Assembly (NCBI RefSeq): GCF_044383835.1
Contig: NZ_JBISEP010000002.1
Span: 124,001 to 188,000 of the forward strand
DNA: 64,000 nt
DNA from: Paraliobacillus sp044383835
GTDB taxonomy: Bacteria; Bacillota; Bacilli; Bacillales; Amphibacillaceae
Direction: 5' to 3'
A program made the translations under genes and the position numbers. Position 1 is the stretch's first letter. The number at the start of each line of letters is the position of its first letter. Positions 43,874 through 52,882 of this stretch are shown here, piece by piece. The notes under the pieces were generated by a model. It worked only from the letters and a program-made list of their open reading frames with translations, was not told the origin of the DNA and searched no databases.

Positions 43874-44143
43874 ACAACCACACCTATCTATAATTTTATA
43901 TAAAAAGAGAAGGATCTTATTATTTACAATCCTCCAAACTCTTCCTAAGCAATAAATCTCATCATGTATGCTTCTCTTTCATCTTTGTGATTATTTTATC
44001 AATATTATTATCTACTTTCAACTTGTAATTTTCTAAAAATTTTGTCTATTGTTTGACTATTTAAAATACGACTAAATAAAAAAACAGCATGCAATACGTG
44101 TTATGATAGAAAAAGGAATAATTAATCATGTTAGGAGATGTTG

Positions 44144-44854
44144 ATGTTGAAAACGATTGTATTTGATGTAGACGACACATTATATGATCAAATACTACCA
44201 TTTAAAAAAGCGGTACAGTCTTATTTTAGTAGAAAGTTTTCTGAAAATGAACTAAATGAATTTTATATAAGTAGTCGAAAGTTTAGTGACCAACTATTTC
44301 ATCAGAGCGCTTCCGGTGAAGTGGCTATAGAAGATTTACACGTTTATCGTATAACTGAAGCTGCCAAAGCATTTGATATTGAACTTGAACGCAAAGAGGC
44401 ACTATTGTTTCAAGAAAAATATTTACAAGAACAACATAACATCCGATTGTTCGATGAGATGAAACAATTAATGGAGTATCTCAATCAGCATAATATACAA
44501 TTAGCTGTTTTAACAAACGGAGAACAAGCACATCAGACGATGAAGATCAAACAGCTACAGCTGAACCGATGGATTCCAAAGGAACATGTCTTTATTTCCG
44601 GAGCTCTAGGTATTGCAAAACCTAGCAAGCAAGTTTTCTCCTATCTTGAACAGCAATTAAATTTAGAAAAAAAGCACACCATTTACATTGGAGATTCTTT
44701 TGAGCATGACATTATAGGAGCAAAGCAAGCCGGATGGAAAGCCATTTGGATGAACCATCGCCAAAGACAGGCGCCGAGTTGTAACATCTCACCAGACTTC
44801 GAAGTCAGCCACCCAAGCAAATTAGTGACATTATTTCAGAATAACCGCTTATAA
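44144..44854 (+). CDS. HAD-family hydrolase
   Basis: A 236-residue haloacid dehalogenase-like phosphatase. Motif I is VFDVDDTLYD (nucleophile Asp), motif II is LAVLTNG, motif III is the Lys in GIAKPSKQVF, and motif IV is YIGDSFEHDIIGAKQAGW. The alpha-helical cap between motifs I and II makes it a subclass I (YjjG/PGP-like) enzyme. The substrate is unknown. The ATG at 44144 has AGGAG at 6 nt; an ATG at 44138 is too close. It is followed 34 nt later by the RpiR-type regulator. Confidence 0.88.
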   Translation: MLKTIVFDVDDTLYDQILPFKKAVQSYFSRKFSENELNEFYISSRKFSDQLFHQSASGEVAIEDLHVYRITEAAKAFDIELERKEALLFQEKYLQEQHNIRLFDEMKQLMEYLNQHNIQLAVLTNGEQAHQTMKIKQLQLNRWIPKEHVFISGALGIAKPSKQVFSYLEQQLNLEKKHTIYIGDSFEHDIIGAKQAGWKAIWMNHRQRQAPSCNISPDFEVSHPSKLVTLFQNNRL

Positions 44855-44888
44855 AATTGATTTTAAAAATGAAGCTAGGAGGGATATA

Positions 44889-45665
44889 GTGAATGATATA
44901 TTATTTGATATTGAACCTAATGTGTTTATCCATTTGAGTGAGACTGATAAATATTTACTTGAATATATACAGCATCACATTGAGGAAATTTCAACCATGT
45001 CTATTGTCAAACTTAGTGAAAATGCAAATGTCTCCACAGCAACAATCGTCCGCTTGATGAAAAAAATCGGTTATGATGGTTATACTTCTTTCAAGTATAG
45101 TCTGAAAGAAAAAGTGAATTTTTCTGATAAAAATAATGAGATGCAAGATATTAATTCAAAAATCACACAAGCCATTCAAAAAAATGAGCATGAAGTACAA
45201 AAAACAATCCAACTTCAAAGTACCGGAAAAATTGAAGATGCTGTACAAAAAATTTATAATGCAGGTAAAATTTATATTTTTGCGAGAGGTTTTTCGGAAA
45301 TGATTGCAAAAGAAATGGGGGTTAAACTGCAATTAATGGGGAAAAATTGTGAAGTTCATGATGACCCCAACATTATCCGAATTAAGTCTAAAAGTATTTC
45401 AGATAATGAATTAGCAATTTTCATTTCTCTAAACGGAGAAACAAATGAATTAGTAGAAGCTTGTAAAAACTTAACGATCAGACAACTAACTACTATCACA
45501 CTAACAACACGGGTAGATTCCACTTTGAGTTCCATGTCTGAGATGACTTTTATCGGATTCAAAGGTAGTCATTCCTATATACCCGACTATGAAGTTCGTT
45601 CCAGACTTCCTCTGAATGTAATTGCTAGAATTTTATTGGATGCGTATGCAATTAGAATGCTCTAA
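44889..45665 (+). CDS. MurR/RpiR-family transcriptional regulator
   Basis: A 258-residue regulator with an N-terminal RpiR-type HTH (about 1-80; LLEYIQHHIEEISTMSIVKL, NVSTATIVRLMKKIGYDGYT) and a C-terminal SIS domain that binds phosphosugars (KIYIFARGFSEMIAKEM, NELAIFISLNGETNELVEAC). It lies upstream of the ketohexose PTS operon, on the same strand and 124 nt away, and probably senses one of its sugar phosphates. The start is GTG after AGGAGG. Confidence 0.88.
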   Translation: MNDILFDIEPNVFIHLSETDKYLLEYIQHHIEEISTMSIVKLSENANVSTATIVRLMKKIGYDGYTSFKYSLKEKVNFSDKNNEMQDINSKITQAIQKNEHEVQKTIQLQSTGKIEDAVQKIYNAGKIYIFARGFSEMIAKEMGVKLQLMGKNCEVHDDPNIIRIKSKSISDNELAIFISLNGETNELVEACKNLTIRQLTTITLTTRVDSTLSSMSEMTFIGFKGSHSYIPDYEVRSRLPLNVIARILLDAYAIRML

Positions 45666-45694
45666 CTAAGGGCATTCTTTTTTATTTTCACTTG

Positions 45695-45710
45695 GATAAA
45701 ACGTTTACAT
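45695..45710 (-). promoter_or_regulatory. Candidate cre upstream of the PTS operon
   Basis: On the minus strand ATGTAAACGTTTTATC fits the left and centre of the cre consensus (WTGNAANCGNW) perfectly; only the right CAW end deviates. It lies about 80 bp upstream of the kinase start codon. CcpA control of the PTS operon is likely. Confidence 0.5.
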
Positions 45711-45789
45711 AAGTTGAAAACATTTTCATTTGATCCTATGCAATAATAAAGTTAGATAGAGATAAAACAACGAGACGGAGGGTGATGAG

Positions 45790-46728
45790 TTGCTCTACAC
45801 ATTAACACCAAATCCAGCTATTGATCTATATATAGGGATGGATCAATTACTACCAAACATCGTAAACCGAACAAACGAAGCGGATTATCAGGCAAACGGA
45901 AAAGCAGTCAATATATCCGTTATGTTACAGCGTTTCGGTTTGGCTAATACAGCACTAGGGTTTCTTGGTGGATTTAGCGGCAGATTTATTGAAGAAGACT
46001 TACAGAAAAAAGACATTCAAACAAATTTCATTTCCATTACTGGTACTACAAGAATCAATGTGTTTGTTAACGCCGACAAAGAATATAAAATTGTTAACCA
46101 AGGCCCTGACATACCGATAAACGAGCTTTCCAAAATGATGAAGCTACTAAGTGAGCTTCCAGAACAAAGTACATTATTTATATCTGGTAGCCTGCCACAA
46201 GGACTTGACGATACTTTCTATTTAGAAGCAGCAAAAATTTGTAAGGATAGAAACATTAAGTTGATTCTAGATATTAGCTCTCCTATTTTAATAGATTGCT
46301 TAGCATACAAGCCTTACTTAATCAAGCCGAATGATGATGAGTTAGCTAGCTTCTTTAACATTAAAAAAGAGGACCTAACTGAAGATACAATCATTTTATA
46401 TGCAAATGAACTAGTCAAACAAGGAGCTCAACGGGTTTTAGTGTCTAGAGGAGAAAAAGGAGCGATCTACGTTTCTGAAACAGATGCTTTTAAAGTTACT
46501 GCACCTAAAGGGAAAGTTGTGAATACAGCTTGTGCTGGTGACGCCATGCTTGCTACCTTCATTGCTCAAGAAATAAAAGGTGAGTCTATTGAACAAGCAC
46601 TTATTATGGCTTCAGCAGTTGGAGCTTCAACCGCTTTTAGCAAAGGTTTAAGTGACCTTTCAGATATTCATGCACTAATAAAACAAATTTTCATTTATTC
46701 ATTAAAGGAGGAGTTAAACAATGGCTAA
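45790..46728 (+). CDS. 1-phosphofructokinase-family hexose-phosphate kinase
   Basis: A 312-residue PfkB/ribokinase-fold kinase of the FruK/LacC branch. The N-terminal LTPNPAIDLYIG is the branch signature; YQANGKAVNISVMLQRFG and KLILDISSP follow. The C-terminal PfkB motif reads VNTACAGDAMLA, with the catalytic Asp present but Ala-Cys where Val-Gly is usual (NSVGAGDSM). It should phosphorylate fructose-1-phosphate or tagatose-phosphate to the bisphosphate used by the aldolase downstream. TTG start, 7 nt after GGAGGG. It overlaps the EIIBC gene by 8 bp. Confidence 0.88.
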   Translation: MLYTLTPNPAIDLYIGMDQLLPNIVNRTNEADYQANGKAVNISVMLQRFGLANTALGFLGGFSGRFIEEDLQKKDIQTNFISITGTTRINVFVNADKEYKIVNQGPDIPINELSKMMKLLSELPEQSTLFISGSLPQGLDDTFYLEAAKICKDRNIKLILDISSPILIDCLAYKPYLIKPNDDELASFFNIKKEDLTEDTIILYANELVKQGAQRVLVSRGEKGAIYVSETDAFKVTAPKGKVVNTACAGDAMLATFIAQEIKGESIEQALIMASAVGASTAFSKGLSDLSDIHALIKQIFIYSLKEELNNG

Positions 46729-48121
46729 AGTTAAAATTGTTGCCGCTACAGGGTGTCCAACTGGAATTGCACATACATTTATGGCAGAAGAAGCATTAAA
46801 AGTAGCAGCGAAAAAATTAGGCGTAGAAATTAAGGTGGAAACACATGGGCAAGTAGGTGTTGAAAACGAATTAACTAAACAAGATATTATAGAAGCTGAT
46901 GGTGTTATTATTGCAGCGGACAAAGATGTCGATCCTAGTCGTTTTCAAGGAAAACCTACTGTACAAGTAACTGTTGCAAAAGGGATCCATGAAGCAGAAA
47001 AACTAATTCAACAAATTATTGATGGAAAAGCAACTGTTTACAAAGCAAAAAAGAATGATGTATCTGATAACGATAAAAATGAAAATACTACATCAGGAAA
47101 TAATACATTTTTGCACAGCATTTACACCCACTTAATGAATGGTGTATCACACATGCTACCATTTGTCGTTGGTGGCGGTGTATTAATCGCAATCTCCTTC
47201 TTGTTTGGGATTCACTCAGCAGACCCGGAACATAGCTCATATAATGAGTTTGCCGCATTATTAAAAAATGTTGGAGGATTAGGATTTTCATTAATGGTGC
47301 CTATTCTTGCCGCATTTATTGCTGATTCAATCGCCAAAAGACCTGGGATGGTTGTTGGGTTTATCGGTGGTTTAATCGCAAATAATGGTGGTGCTGGATT
47401 TTTAGGCGGGATTGCAGCAGGGTTTATCGCTGGTTACATTATTATACTATTAATGAAGTTGTTAGAAAATATGCCGAAATCACTTAATGGATTAAAATCT
47501 ATCTTCTTATATCCTGTAATTGGCATCTTACTCATTGGCATCATTATGACTTTACTCGTAGAGCCAATGACAGCAATTAACGAAGGAATGAAAACATTCT
47601 TAAGTAATTTCCAAGACTCAAATCCAGTTGTATTAGGACTAATCGTTGGTGCCATGAGTGCATTTGATATGGGGGGACCAGTAAACAAGGCCGCATATGT
47701 CACAGGTACTGCTTTGCTAGGTGAAGGTAACTACTTCTTCATGGCTGGTGTATCTGCAGCATGTATTACACCACCATTAATAACAGCTTTTGCAACCGTA
47801 TTCTTTAGAAAGCATTTCAACCAAGCGGAAAGAAACGCAGGTGGAGTTAACTTTATTCTCGGTGCGACACATATTACAGAAGGAGCTATACCATTTGCCG
47901 CTAAAAACCCAATTGTTGTTATTCCTATACTAATGATTGGTTCATCTATCTCTTCTATTTTAACATATATGATGAAAATTCAAGTTCCTGCACCACATGG
48001 CGGATTTTTAGTACTCCCAGTTGTTACTGGTGCATTTCAATGGGTATTCGCAATTCTAGTCGGTTCGCTTGTAGGAGCATTCCTATACGGTTCTTATAAA
48101 AAAAGAGCTAGTAATAAATAA
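46721..48121 (+). CDS. PTS fructose-type EIIBC
   Basis: A 466-residue PTS permease of the fructose family. The EIIB domain (about 1-105) carries the phospho-Cys in VAATGCPTGIAHTFMAEEAL; the EIIC domain (about 125-460) has eight to ten helices with the family blocks HMLPFVVGGGVLIAISFLFG, GPVNKAAYVTGTALLGEG, and ATHITEGAIPFAA. EIIA is a separate gene directly downstream. The sugar is a ketohexose (fructose or tagatose), judged from the kinase and aldolase alongside. Confidence 0.93.
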   Translation: MAKVKIVAATGCPTGIAHTFMAEEALKVAAKKLGVEIKVETHGQVGVENELTKQDIIEADGVIIAADKDVDPSRFQGKPTVQVTVAKGIHEAEKLIQQIIDGKATVYKAKKNDVSDNDKNENTTSGNNTFLHSIYTHLMNGVSHMLPFVVGGGVLIAISFLFGIHSADPEHSSYNEFAALLKNVGGLGFSLMVPILAAFIADSIAKRPGMVVGFIGGLIANNGGAGFLGGIAAGFIAGYIIILLMKLLENMPKSLNGLKSIFLYPVIGILLIGIIMTLLVEPMTAINEGMKTFLSNFQDSNPVVLGLIVGAMSAFDMGGPVNKAAYVTGTALLGEGNYFFMAGVSAACITPPLITAFATVFFRKHFNQAERNAGGVNFILGATHITEGAIPFAAKNPIVVIPILMIGSSISSILTYMMKIQVPAPHGGFLVLPVVTGAFQWVFAILVGSLVGAFLYGSYKKRASNK

Positions 48122-48138
48122 AGAAAGAAGGAATTACT

Positions 48139-48594
48139 ATGGGAAACAATCTAATTAATGAAAATTACATTCGATTAGAACAAGATATCCATTCACAAAA
48201 AGAATTATTTGAACTTGTTGCTCAGTTAGCTATTGAACAAAAAATAGCTACTAATAAAGCAGAAATAATTGTTGGACTAAAACAAAGAGAAAAAGAGAGT
48301 ACGACTGGATTTCAAGATGGATTCGCTATTCCACACACACAGTTAGATACGATTGTACATCCATCCATTTTAGTCATAACTACTAAAATGGAGCTGGAGT
48401 GGAGTTCAATGGATGGGCAGCCTGCTAGATTTTTCATTATTTTATTAATTCCTAAAGACCAAGCAGGCTCCACACACATTAAAGCATTAGCTTCTGTATC
48501 AAAAATGCTAATTCATTCAGAAAACCGAGAAATTTTAAAAAATAGCAAAAACAAAGAAGAAATCTACCAGTTATTACAAGATTGGATTAGCTGA
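48139..48594 (+). CDS. PTS fructose-type EIIA
   Basis: A 151-residue EIIA protein of the fructose/mannitol class (PTS_EIIA_2). The phosphorylated His is in GFAIPHTQLDTI; the preceding KQREKESTTGFQDG is typical. It takes phosphate from HPr and passes it to the EIIB Cys of the neighbouring EIIBC. It lies 17 nt after EIIBC and 19 nt before the aldolase. AGAAGGAA precedes the ATG. Confidence 0.93.
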   Translation: MGNNLINENYIRLEQDIHSQKELFELVAQLAIEQKIATNKAEIIVGLKQREKESTTGFQDGFAIPHTQLDTIVHPSILVITTKMELEWSSMDGQPARFFIILLIPKDQAGSTHIKALASVSKMLIHSENREILKNSKNKEEIYQLLQDWIS

Positions 48595-48613
48595 CTATTA
48601 GGGGGAAATAAAA

Positions 48614-49468
48614 ATGGCACTTGTTTCATCTACACCAATGTTAAAAAAAGCACAGAAAGAAAAATATGGCGTTGGCGCATTTAATGTACATTCACTAGAC
48701 ATGATTTATGCAGTTACTGAGGCCGCGGCGGAATTGCAAGCGCCAGTTATTCTGCAAACAACAATGGGAACCGTTCAATCGTTAGGTGCTAACAATATCG
48801 TCGCAGCAGCCACAGCTGCATCAGATACTTATGGCATACCTGTTGCGCTTCACCTCGACCACTGCACCGATTATGGATTGATTGTGCAATGTATTCGAGC
48901 TGGTTATACATCCATTATGATCGACGCATCGATGCATTCCTTTGAGGAAAACGTAAGTCAAACAAATAAGGTAATGGAAATAGCAAAGCATTTATCCATT
49001 AATGTTGAAGCAGAACTCGGAAAAGTTGGTGGCGTGGAGGATAATATTGTTGTCTCCGAGCAAGACGCACAAAAAGCCGTACCTAGCGAATGTGTCACTT
49101 TTGTAGAACAAACCAAGATTCCAACATTAGCACCAGCAATAGGTACTGCTCATGGGATTTACACAGGTGACCCTGACATTGATTTTGATCGAATTAAAGA
49201 GATTGCTTCATTAGTAGATATACCACTTGTATTACATGGTGGTTCGGCCATTCCAGATGTGGATGTGAAGCGGTGCATTTCCTTAGGTATGGTGAAAATG
49301 AATGTATCAACAGAGCTTAAAAATACCTATTCTAGAGCAATTCTCGAGCACTTTAATCAAGAGCCAGATTCATTAGACCCAAGAGCTTATTTAACTAAAG
49401 CAAAAGAAGCAGCTAAAGCACTAGTAAAAGCCAAAATAAAATTAGTTGGCTGTGATTATAAAGCTTAA
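48614..49468 (+). CDS. Class II ketose-bisphosphate aldolase
   Basis: A 284-residue zinc-dependent aldolase (FbaA/GatY/KbaY family) that splits fructose- or tagatose-1,6-bisphosphate into two triose phosphates. Zinc and substrate residues are visible: ALHLDHCTD, NVEAELGKVGGVED, AIGTAHGIYTG, PLVLHGGSAIPD and VKMNVSTEL. GatY/KbaY and FbaA cannot be separated reliably by eye. It completes a PTS, kinase and aldolase route that feeds glycolysis. A terminator follows directly. Confidence 0.93.
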   Translation: MALVSSTPMLKKAQKEKYGVGAFNVHSLDMIYAVTEAAAELQAPVILQTTMGTVQSLGANNIVAAATAASDTYGIPVALHLDHCTDYGLIVQCIRAGYTSIMIDASMHSFEENVSQTNKVMEIAKHLSINVEAELGKVGGVEDNIVVSEQDAQKAVPSECVTFVEQTKIPTLAPAIGTAHGIYTGDPDIDFDRIKEIASLVDIPLVLHGGSAIPDVDVKRCISLGMVKMNVSTELKNTYSRAILEHFNQEPDSLDPRAYLTKAKEAAKALVKAKIKLVGCDYKA

Positions 49469-49482
49469 TAGCTATTTTAACT

Positions 49483-49528
49483 AACACCCAAAAGTAAATG
49501 CTAATTTTCTTTTGGGTGTTTACATTTT
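49483..49528 (+). terminator. Intrinsic terminator of the PTS operon
   Basis: AACACCCAAAAG (49483-49494) pairs perfectly with CTTTTGGGTGTT (49509-49520), followed by TACATTTTTT, 14 nt beyond the aldolase stop. Confidence 0.88.
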
Positions 49529-49560
49529 TTAACAAACGGCATTTCTCGATTGTATACAAT

Positions 49561-49770
49561 GACATAACGATCGCCTATGACGGCAATACCTATATTTTCA
49601 CCTCAAATGACCGAAAAGCTCTTATTATACACCTCTTCTCTTTTTCCTATCATGCAGAAACAATAAACCAACTTTATTACGCCAATTCGTTTATTCCTTT
49701 GCCATCAACGTACGATAAACTAATCGTAACCGATCACAGCCACTATTTTTTTACTGAAAATGGACATTAA
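49561..49770 (+). CDS. Doubtful ORF, possible gene remnant
   Basis: An open frame reading DITIAYDGNTYIFTSND then KLIVTDHSHYFFTENGH at its end. Composition is protein-like, but the longest version (from 49498) begins inside the operon terminator and none of its start codons has a ribosome binding site. I do not recognise a family. It may be a fragment of a lost gene. The left boundary given is only the first part past the terminator that reads like protein. Confidence 0.25.
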   Translation, partial: DITIAYDGNTYIFTSNDRKALIIHLFSFSYHAETINQLYYANSFIPLPSTYDKLIVTDHSHYFFTENGH

Positions 49771-49877
49771 ATAAAAAAGCCTTATCATATCAATACTCAA
49801 TTTTAGAACTTGCATGCGTAAATGTGCTAAAAATGGATAACCTAAAGTAAACAAAATTTAAATATAGGGGGCATTTA

Positions 49878-51170
49878 ATGAATATACAGTCAGGAAGCTA
49901 TTATTGGCCAACCACACTGATCGATACACCAATTTATCCAAAATTAGCAGAAGATATTAATTGTGATGTATTAATCATAGGAGGAGGAAGTTCAGGTGCA
50001 CAATGTGCTTATTATCTAGCAGAAACTGATTTAAATGTAGTTTTGATTGAAAAAAATACGATAGGAAGTGGAAGCACAAGCGCCAATACAGCGCTTATTC
50101 AATATGCTGGAGAAAAGATGTTTATCAATTTACAAAACACATTTGGAAAGGCTTATATTTTCAAGCATTTATCACTGTGTAAACAAGCTATTGATGACAT
50201 TGAAAAGGCAGCAGCACAGATCAAACGTGACTGCTCTTTCATTAGAAGGGATACTTTATACTTTGCAAGTCATCATGAAGATGTTGAAAATCTAAAGAAA
50301 GAATATCAACTATTAAAAGAAGCACAGTTTCCACTTCAGTTTTTATCAAGAGAAGACATTGCATCCATCTATCCATTTTCAAAAGAAGCAGCAATTTACT
50401 TTCAAAACGACGCAGAAATTAATCCATTTATTTTCACACATGGTTTAATCGAATTTGCTAATAACCATGATGCTAAAGTTTATGAGCAAACGAAAATGAC
50501 CGGACATGCTTATCATGAAGATGGCGTTACCATCTATACAGATACAAAACAGAAGATTCATGCAAAAAAAGTTATCTATTGTGCTGGATACGAAAATGTC
50601 GAGTTGAAAAATGAAAAGCAAGCTTCATTTGTCAGCACGTATACCGTTACAACAGAACCTGTTAATGATTTTTCCACTTGGCCAAACCGTACATTAATAT
50701 GGGAAACAGCTCGCCCTTATCTATATATTCGAACGACCGCAAACAACCGAGTCATTATTGGTGGATTAGATGATAATGCCATCTATGCAGAAGATCGTGA
50801 TAACAAACTTATACATAAAAAAGATAAACTAATTCAAGAATTTAACAAGCTTTTCCCCGACATCCCCGTCAAGCCAGCTTACTATTTAGCTGCTCATTAT
50901 GGTGGAACGAGAGACGGACTTCCTATTATTGGGCAATATAAAGAAGCACCACACAGTTATTTCTTATATGGGTATGGAGATAACGGGATGGTATATAGCC
51001 AACTATTAGCCCGTATTATTTCAGAAGATATTATTACAGGTGAAAGTGCCAACTTGCCCTATTACTTACAACATAGACCGAAAAAAAAACGAAACATAAC
51101 ATGCTGCCTTTGCATTTTTATAAATACTACGATTAGCTTGAGAGAAGCAATCGTAGTATACTTTAGTTAA
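49878..51170 (+). CDS. FAD-dependent oxidoreductase (DAO family), 3' frame probably shifted
   Basis: A 430-residue flavoenzyme. The dinucleotide motif is CDVLIIGGGSSGAQCAYYLA with the ribose-binding Glu in VVLIEKNTIGSGSTS. The D-amino-acid oxidase-type C-terminus is HYGGTRDGLPIIGQY, HSYFLYGYGDNGMVYSQL. Substrate unknown (glycine, sarcosine or similar). After QHRPKKK the frame runs through an A9 tract (51081-51089) and then through a terminator-like hairpin. With 8 As the protein would end as PKKNET at about 391 residues, the normal length. AGGGGG precedes the ATG. Confidence 0.88.
   Translation: MNIQSGSYYWPTTLIDTPIYPKLAEDINCDVLIIGGGSSGAQCAYYLAETDLNVVLIEKNTIGSGSTSANTALIQYAGEKMFINLQNTFGKAYIFKHLSLCKQAIDDIEKAAAQIKRDCSFIRRDTLYFASHHEDVENLKKEYQLLKEAQFPLQFLSREDIASIYPFSKEAAIYFQNDAEINPFIFTHGLIEFANNHDAKVYEQTKMTGHAYHEDGVTIYTDTKQKIHAKKVIYCAGYENVELKNEKQASFVSTYTVTTEPVNDFSTWPNRTLIWETARPYLYIRTTANNRVIIGGLDDNAIYAEDRDNKLIHKKDKLIQEFNKLFPDIPVKPAYYLAAHYGGTRDGLPIIGQYKEAPHSYFLYGYGDNGMVYSQLLARIISEDIITGESANLPYYLQHRPKKKRNITCCLCIFINTTISLREAIVVYFS
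51124..51165 (+). terminator. Terminator-like hairpin inside the annotated 3' end
   Basis: ATACTACGATT (51124-51134) pairs perfectly with AATCGTAGTAT (51149-51159), followed by ACTTTAG. It lies within the last codons of the FAD oxidoreductase frame, supporting the view that the original stop was upstream. Confidence 0.6.
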
Positions 51171-51207
51171 GAATAAAGGGGACAAATTAAAGAAACGAGG
51201 TGGCAAA

Positions 51208-52122
51208 ATGAAAATTGGATTGATCGGTTTAGGAGATATTGCTAAAAAAGCATATCTTCCAGTGTTGTCAGAGAAAGAAGGTGTTGAAATAGTCCTTTGC
51301 ACACGTGATCAAACTACATTACATCAACTTGCAAAGAAATACCGAATTTCTACCTACGTTCAAAAAGTAGAAGCGTTAATTGAAGAAAATATTGATGCAG
51401 CAGTTGTTAGTACGGCTACCACAGCACATGTTGATATTGCAGAAAAGTTATTAGACCAAGGGATTCACACTTACATTGATAAACCCATTTCTTTTCATTT
51501 GGATGAGACAAAACGGATAATTGACAAAGCAAACGCAAATGACACAATAGCAATGGTAGGGTTTAACCGCAGATTTGCTCCTATGATAAAGAATCTAAAG
51601 GAAAAAAGAAAGCCTAACCTCATTTTAATACAAAAAAACCGTTTCGCTTTGCCCGGAGTTCCAAGACAGTTTGTTGTTGAAGACTTTATTCATGTCGTAG
51701 ATACGCTTCGTTTTTTAATGGATACTGAAGTAACCGACATAAAAATCGACTTTTTATACAAAGAAGGCATGCTCCATCATTTAATTCTTCATTTAATTGG
51801 AGAAGAAACTACAGCAATTGGAATGATGAACAGAAATAGTGGGATAACAGAAGAAGTTGTTGAATATACAACAGATCAACACAAATACGTGATTGATAGT
51901 TTAGTAACTACAACACACTATCATAATCGAGAGAAAAACTTACAAACCTTCGGTGATTGGGAGCCTACTTTGTATAAACGAGGATTTTACCAGATTGTTG
52001 ATCATTTTATTGATTGTGTACAGCATAACAAGACACCACAGCCGTCAATCAATGACTCCTTAATTACCCATGATATTTGCGAACAAATTGTTAGTAAGAT
52101 AGAAGCGTCTCTATCTAATTAA
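51208..52122 (+). CDS. Gfo/Idh/MocA-family oxidoreductase
   Basis: A 304-residue NAD(P)-dependent sugar or polyol dehydrogenase-type protein. The N-terminal Rossmann motif is IGLIGLGDIAKKAYLP; the family catalytic-site motif is TYIDKPISFH (Lys in EKP-like DKP), followed by MVGFNRRFAP. It may oxidise a sugar derivative. It follows the FAD oxidoreductase by 37 nt in the same direction. ACGAGGTGG precedes the ATG. Confidence 0.9.
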   Translation: MKIGLIGLGDIAKKAYLPVLSEKEGVEIVLCTRDQTTLHQLAKKYRISTYVQKVEALIEENIDAAVVSTATTAHVDIAEKLLDQGIHTYIDKPISFHLDETKRIIDKANANDTIAMVGFNRRFAPMIKNLKEKRKPNLILIQKNRFALPGVPRQFVVEDFIHVVDTLRFLMDTEVTDIKIDFLYKEGMLHHLILHLIGEETTAIGMMNRNSGITEEVVEYTTDQHKYVIDSLVTTTHYHNREKNLQTFGDWEPTLYKRGFYQIVDHFIDCVQHNKTPQPSINDSLITHDICEQIVSKIEASLSN

Positions 52123-52124
52123 CA

Positions 52125-52154
52125 ATGAGGTCACTAGCAAGCTAGTGACCTCAT
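52125..52154. terminator. Long hairpin between convergent genes
   Basis: A perfect 14-bp inverted repeat (ATGAGGTCACTAGC) with only two bases between the arms lies 3 bp past the Gfo/Idh/MocA gene. There is no T-run on the plus strand. Its position suits a terminator for both converging genes. Confidence 0.6.
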
Positions 52155-52169
52155 CATTGTGAGCTAAAT

Positions 52170-52406
52170 TTAACAATATGCTTCTTCTGCCGTCATGTTT
52201 ACTAATTTTATTTGGTATGCACCGGACTCAATTTCAGATTGAATACTCGTAATATATTCCTCTATATCTTTCGGTTGTTCATTTTTCTTTGACAATGGAA
52301 AATATATAAACCCTTTATCTTGATGAAGAACGGTTAACTGAACATCTTCTTTTTCTTTCACCGTTGCAACTAGTCTACACGTATCACCTTTTGGCGCCAT
52401 TTCCAA
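52170..52406 (-). CDS. Hypothetical protein, about 78 aa
   Basis: A small soluble alpha/beta protein (PKGDTCRLVATVKEKEDVQL, FIYFPLSKK, DIEEYITSIQSEIESGAYQI). I do not recognise it. The start is unclear. AGGAGGAG lies upstream, but the first usual start codon in frame is TTG at 52406, 12 nt away. The codons before it read as a plausible protein strand (EEITISLEMAP), with no ATG, GTG or TTG. The 476-nt stretch 52407-52882 to the right shows no other gene. Confidence 0.65.
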   Translation of the reverse strand: MEMAPKGDTCRLVATVKEKEDVQLTVLHQDKGFIYFPLSKKNEQPKDIEEYITSIQSEIESGAYQIKLVNMTAEEAYC

Positions 52407-52882
52407 TGAGATCGTAATCTCCTCCTGATTGTGTGTTTTCTTAAGTTCTTCTTACTAATAAAAATTGTATCATAGCTACTTAAGGAATAAAAATGTAATA
52501 AGTAAGCCTATTTTTAAAGATATGCTGATAAATAACAAATAACGCTATATAAGTCAGCGGAACTTTTAATTCATTAATTATTCCTCAAAATCGGTCCAAA
52601 TACTTTAAATTTGATAGTATTTAAGAAAAAATGAATACCGTGCTGCAATGGCTTAGGCAATCGCAAATCATACAACTGTATGAATTTGTGTAATACATTA
52701 CGCTTGCTGACTTTCCCAAACACGAAAAAAATACAGACTTGAGTTTTAGACACACAACAATTTCTTTAAGATGAGCGCTTTACTATAAATTTATCCTACA
52801 GAAATGATATAGTTGAACCAAGACATTAGAATTCTTTTAGTAGCACAATCTAGCAATAACGATAAACAAAGGAGTGGATCAT

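Noticed and set aside
43874..44137. Possible leader regulation upstream of serC
   Set aside because: GGATC and GATCC-like segments occur, but I find no convincing stem set or conserved riboswitch block.
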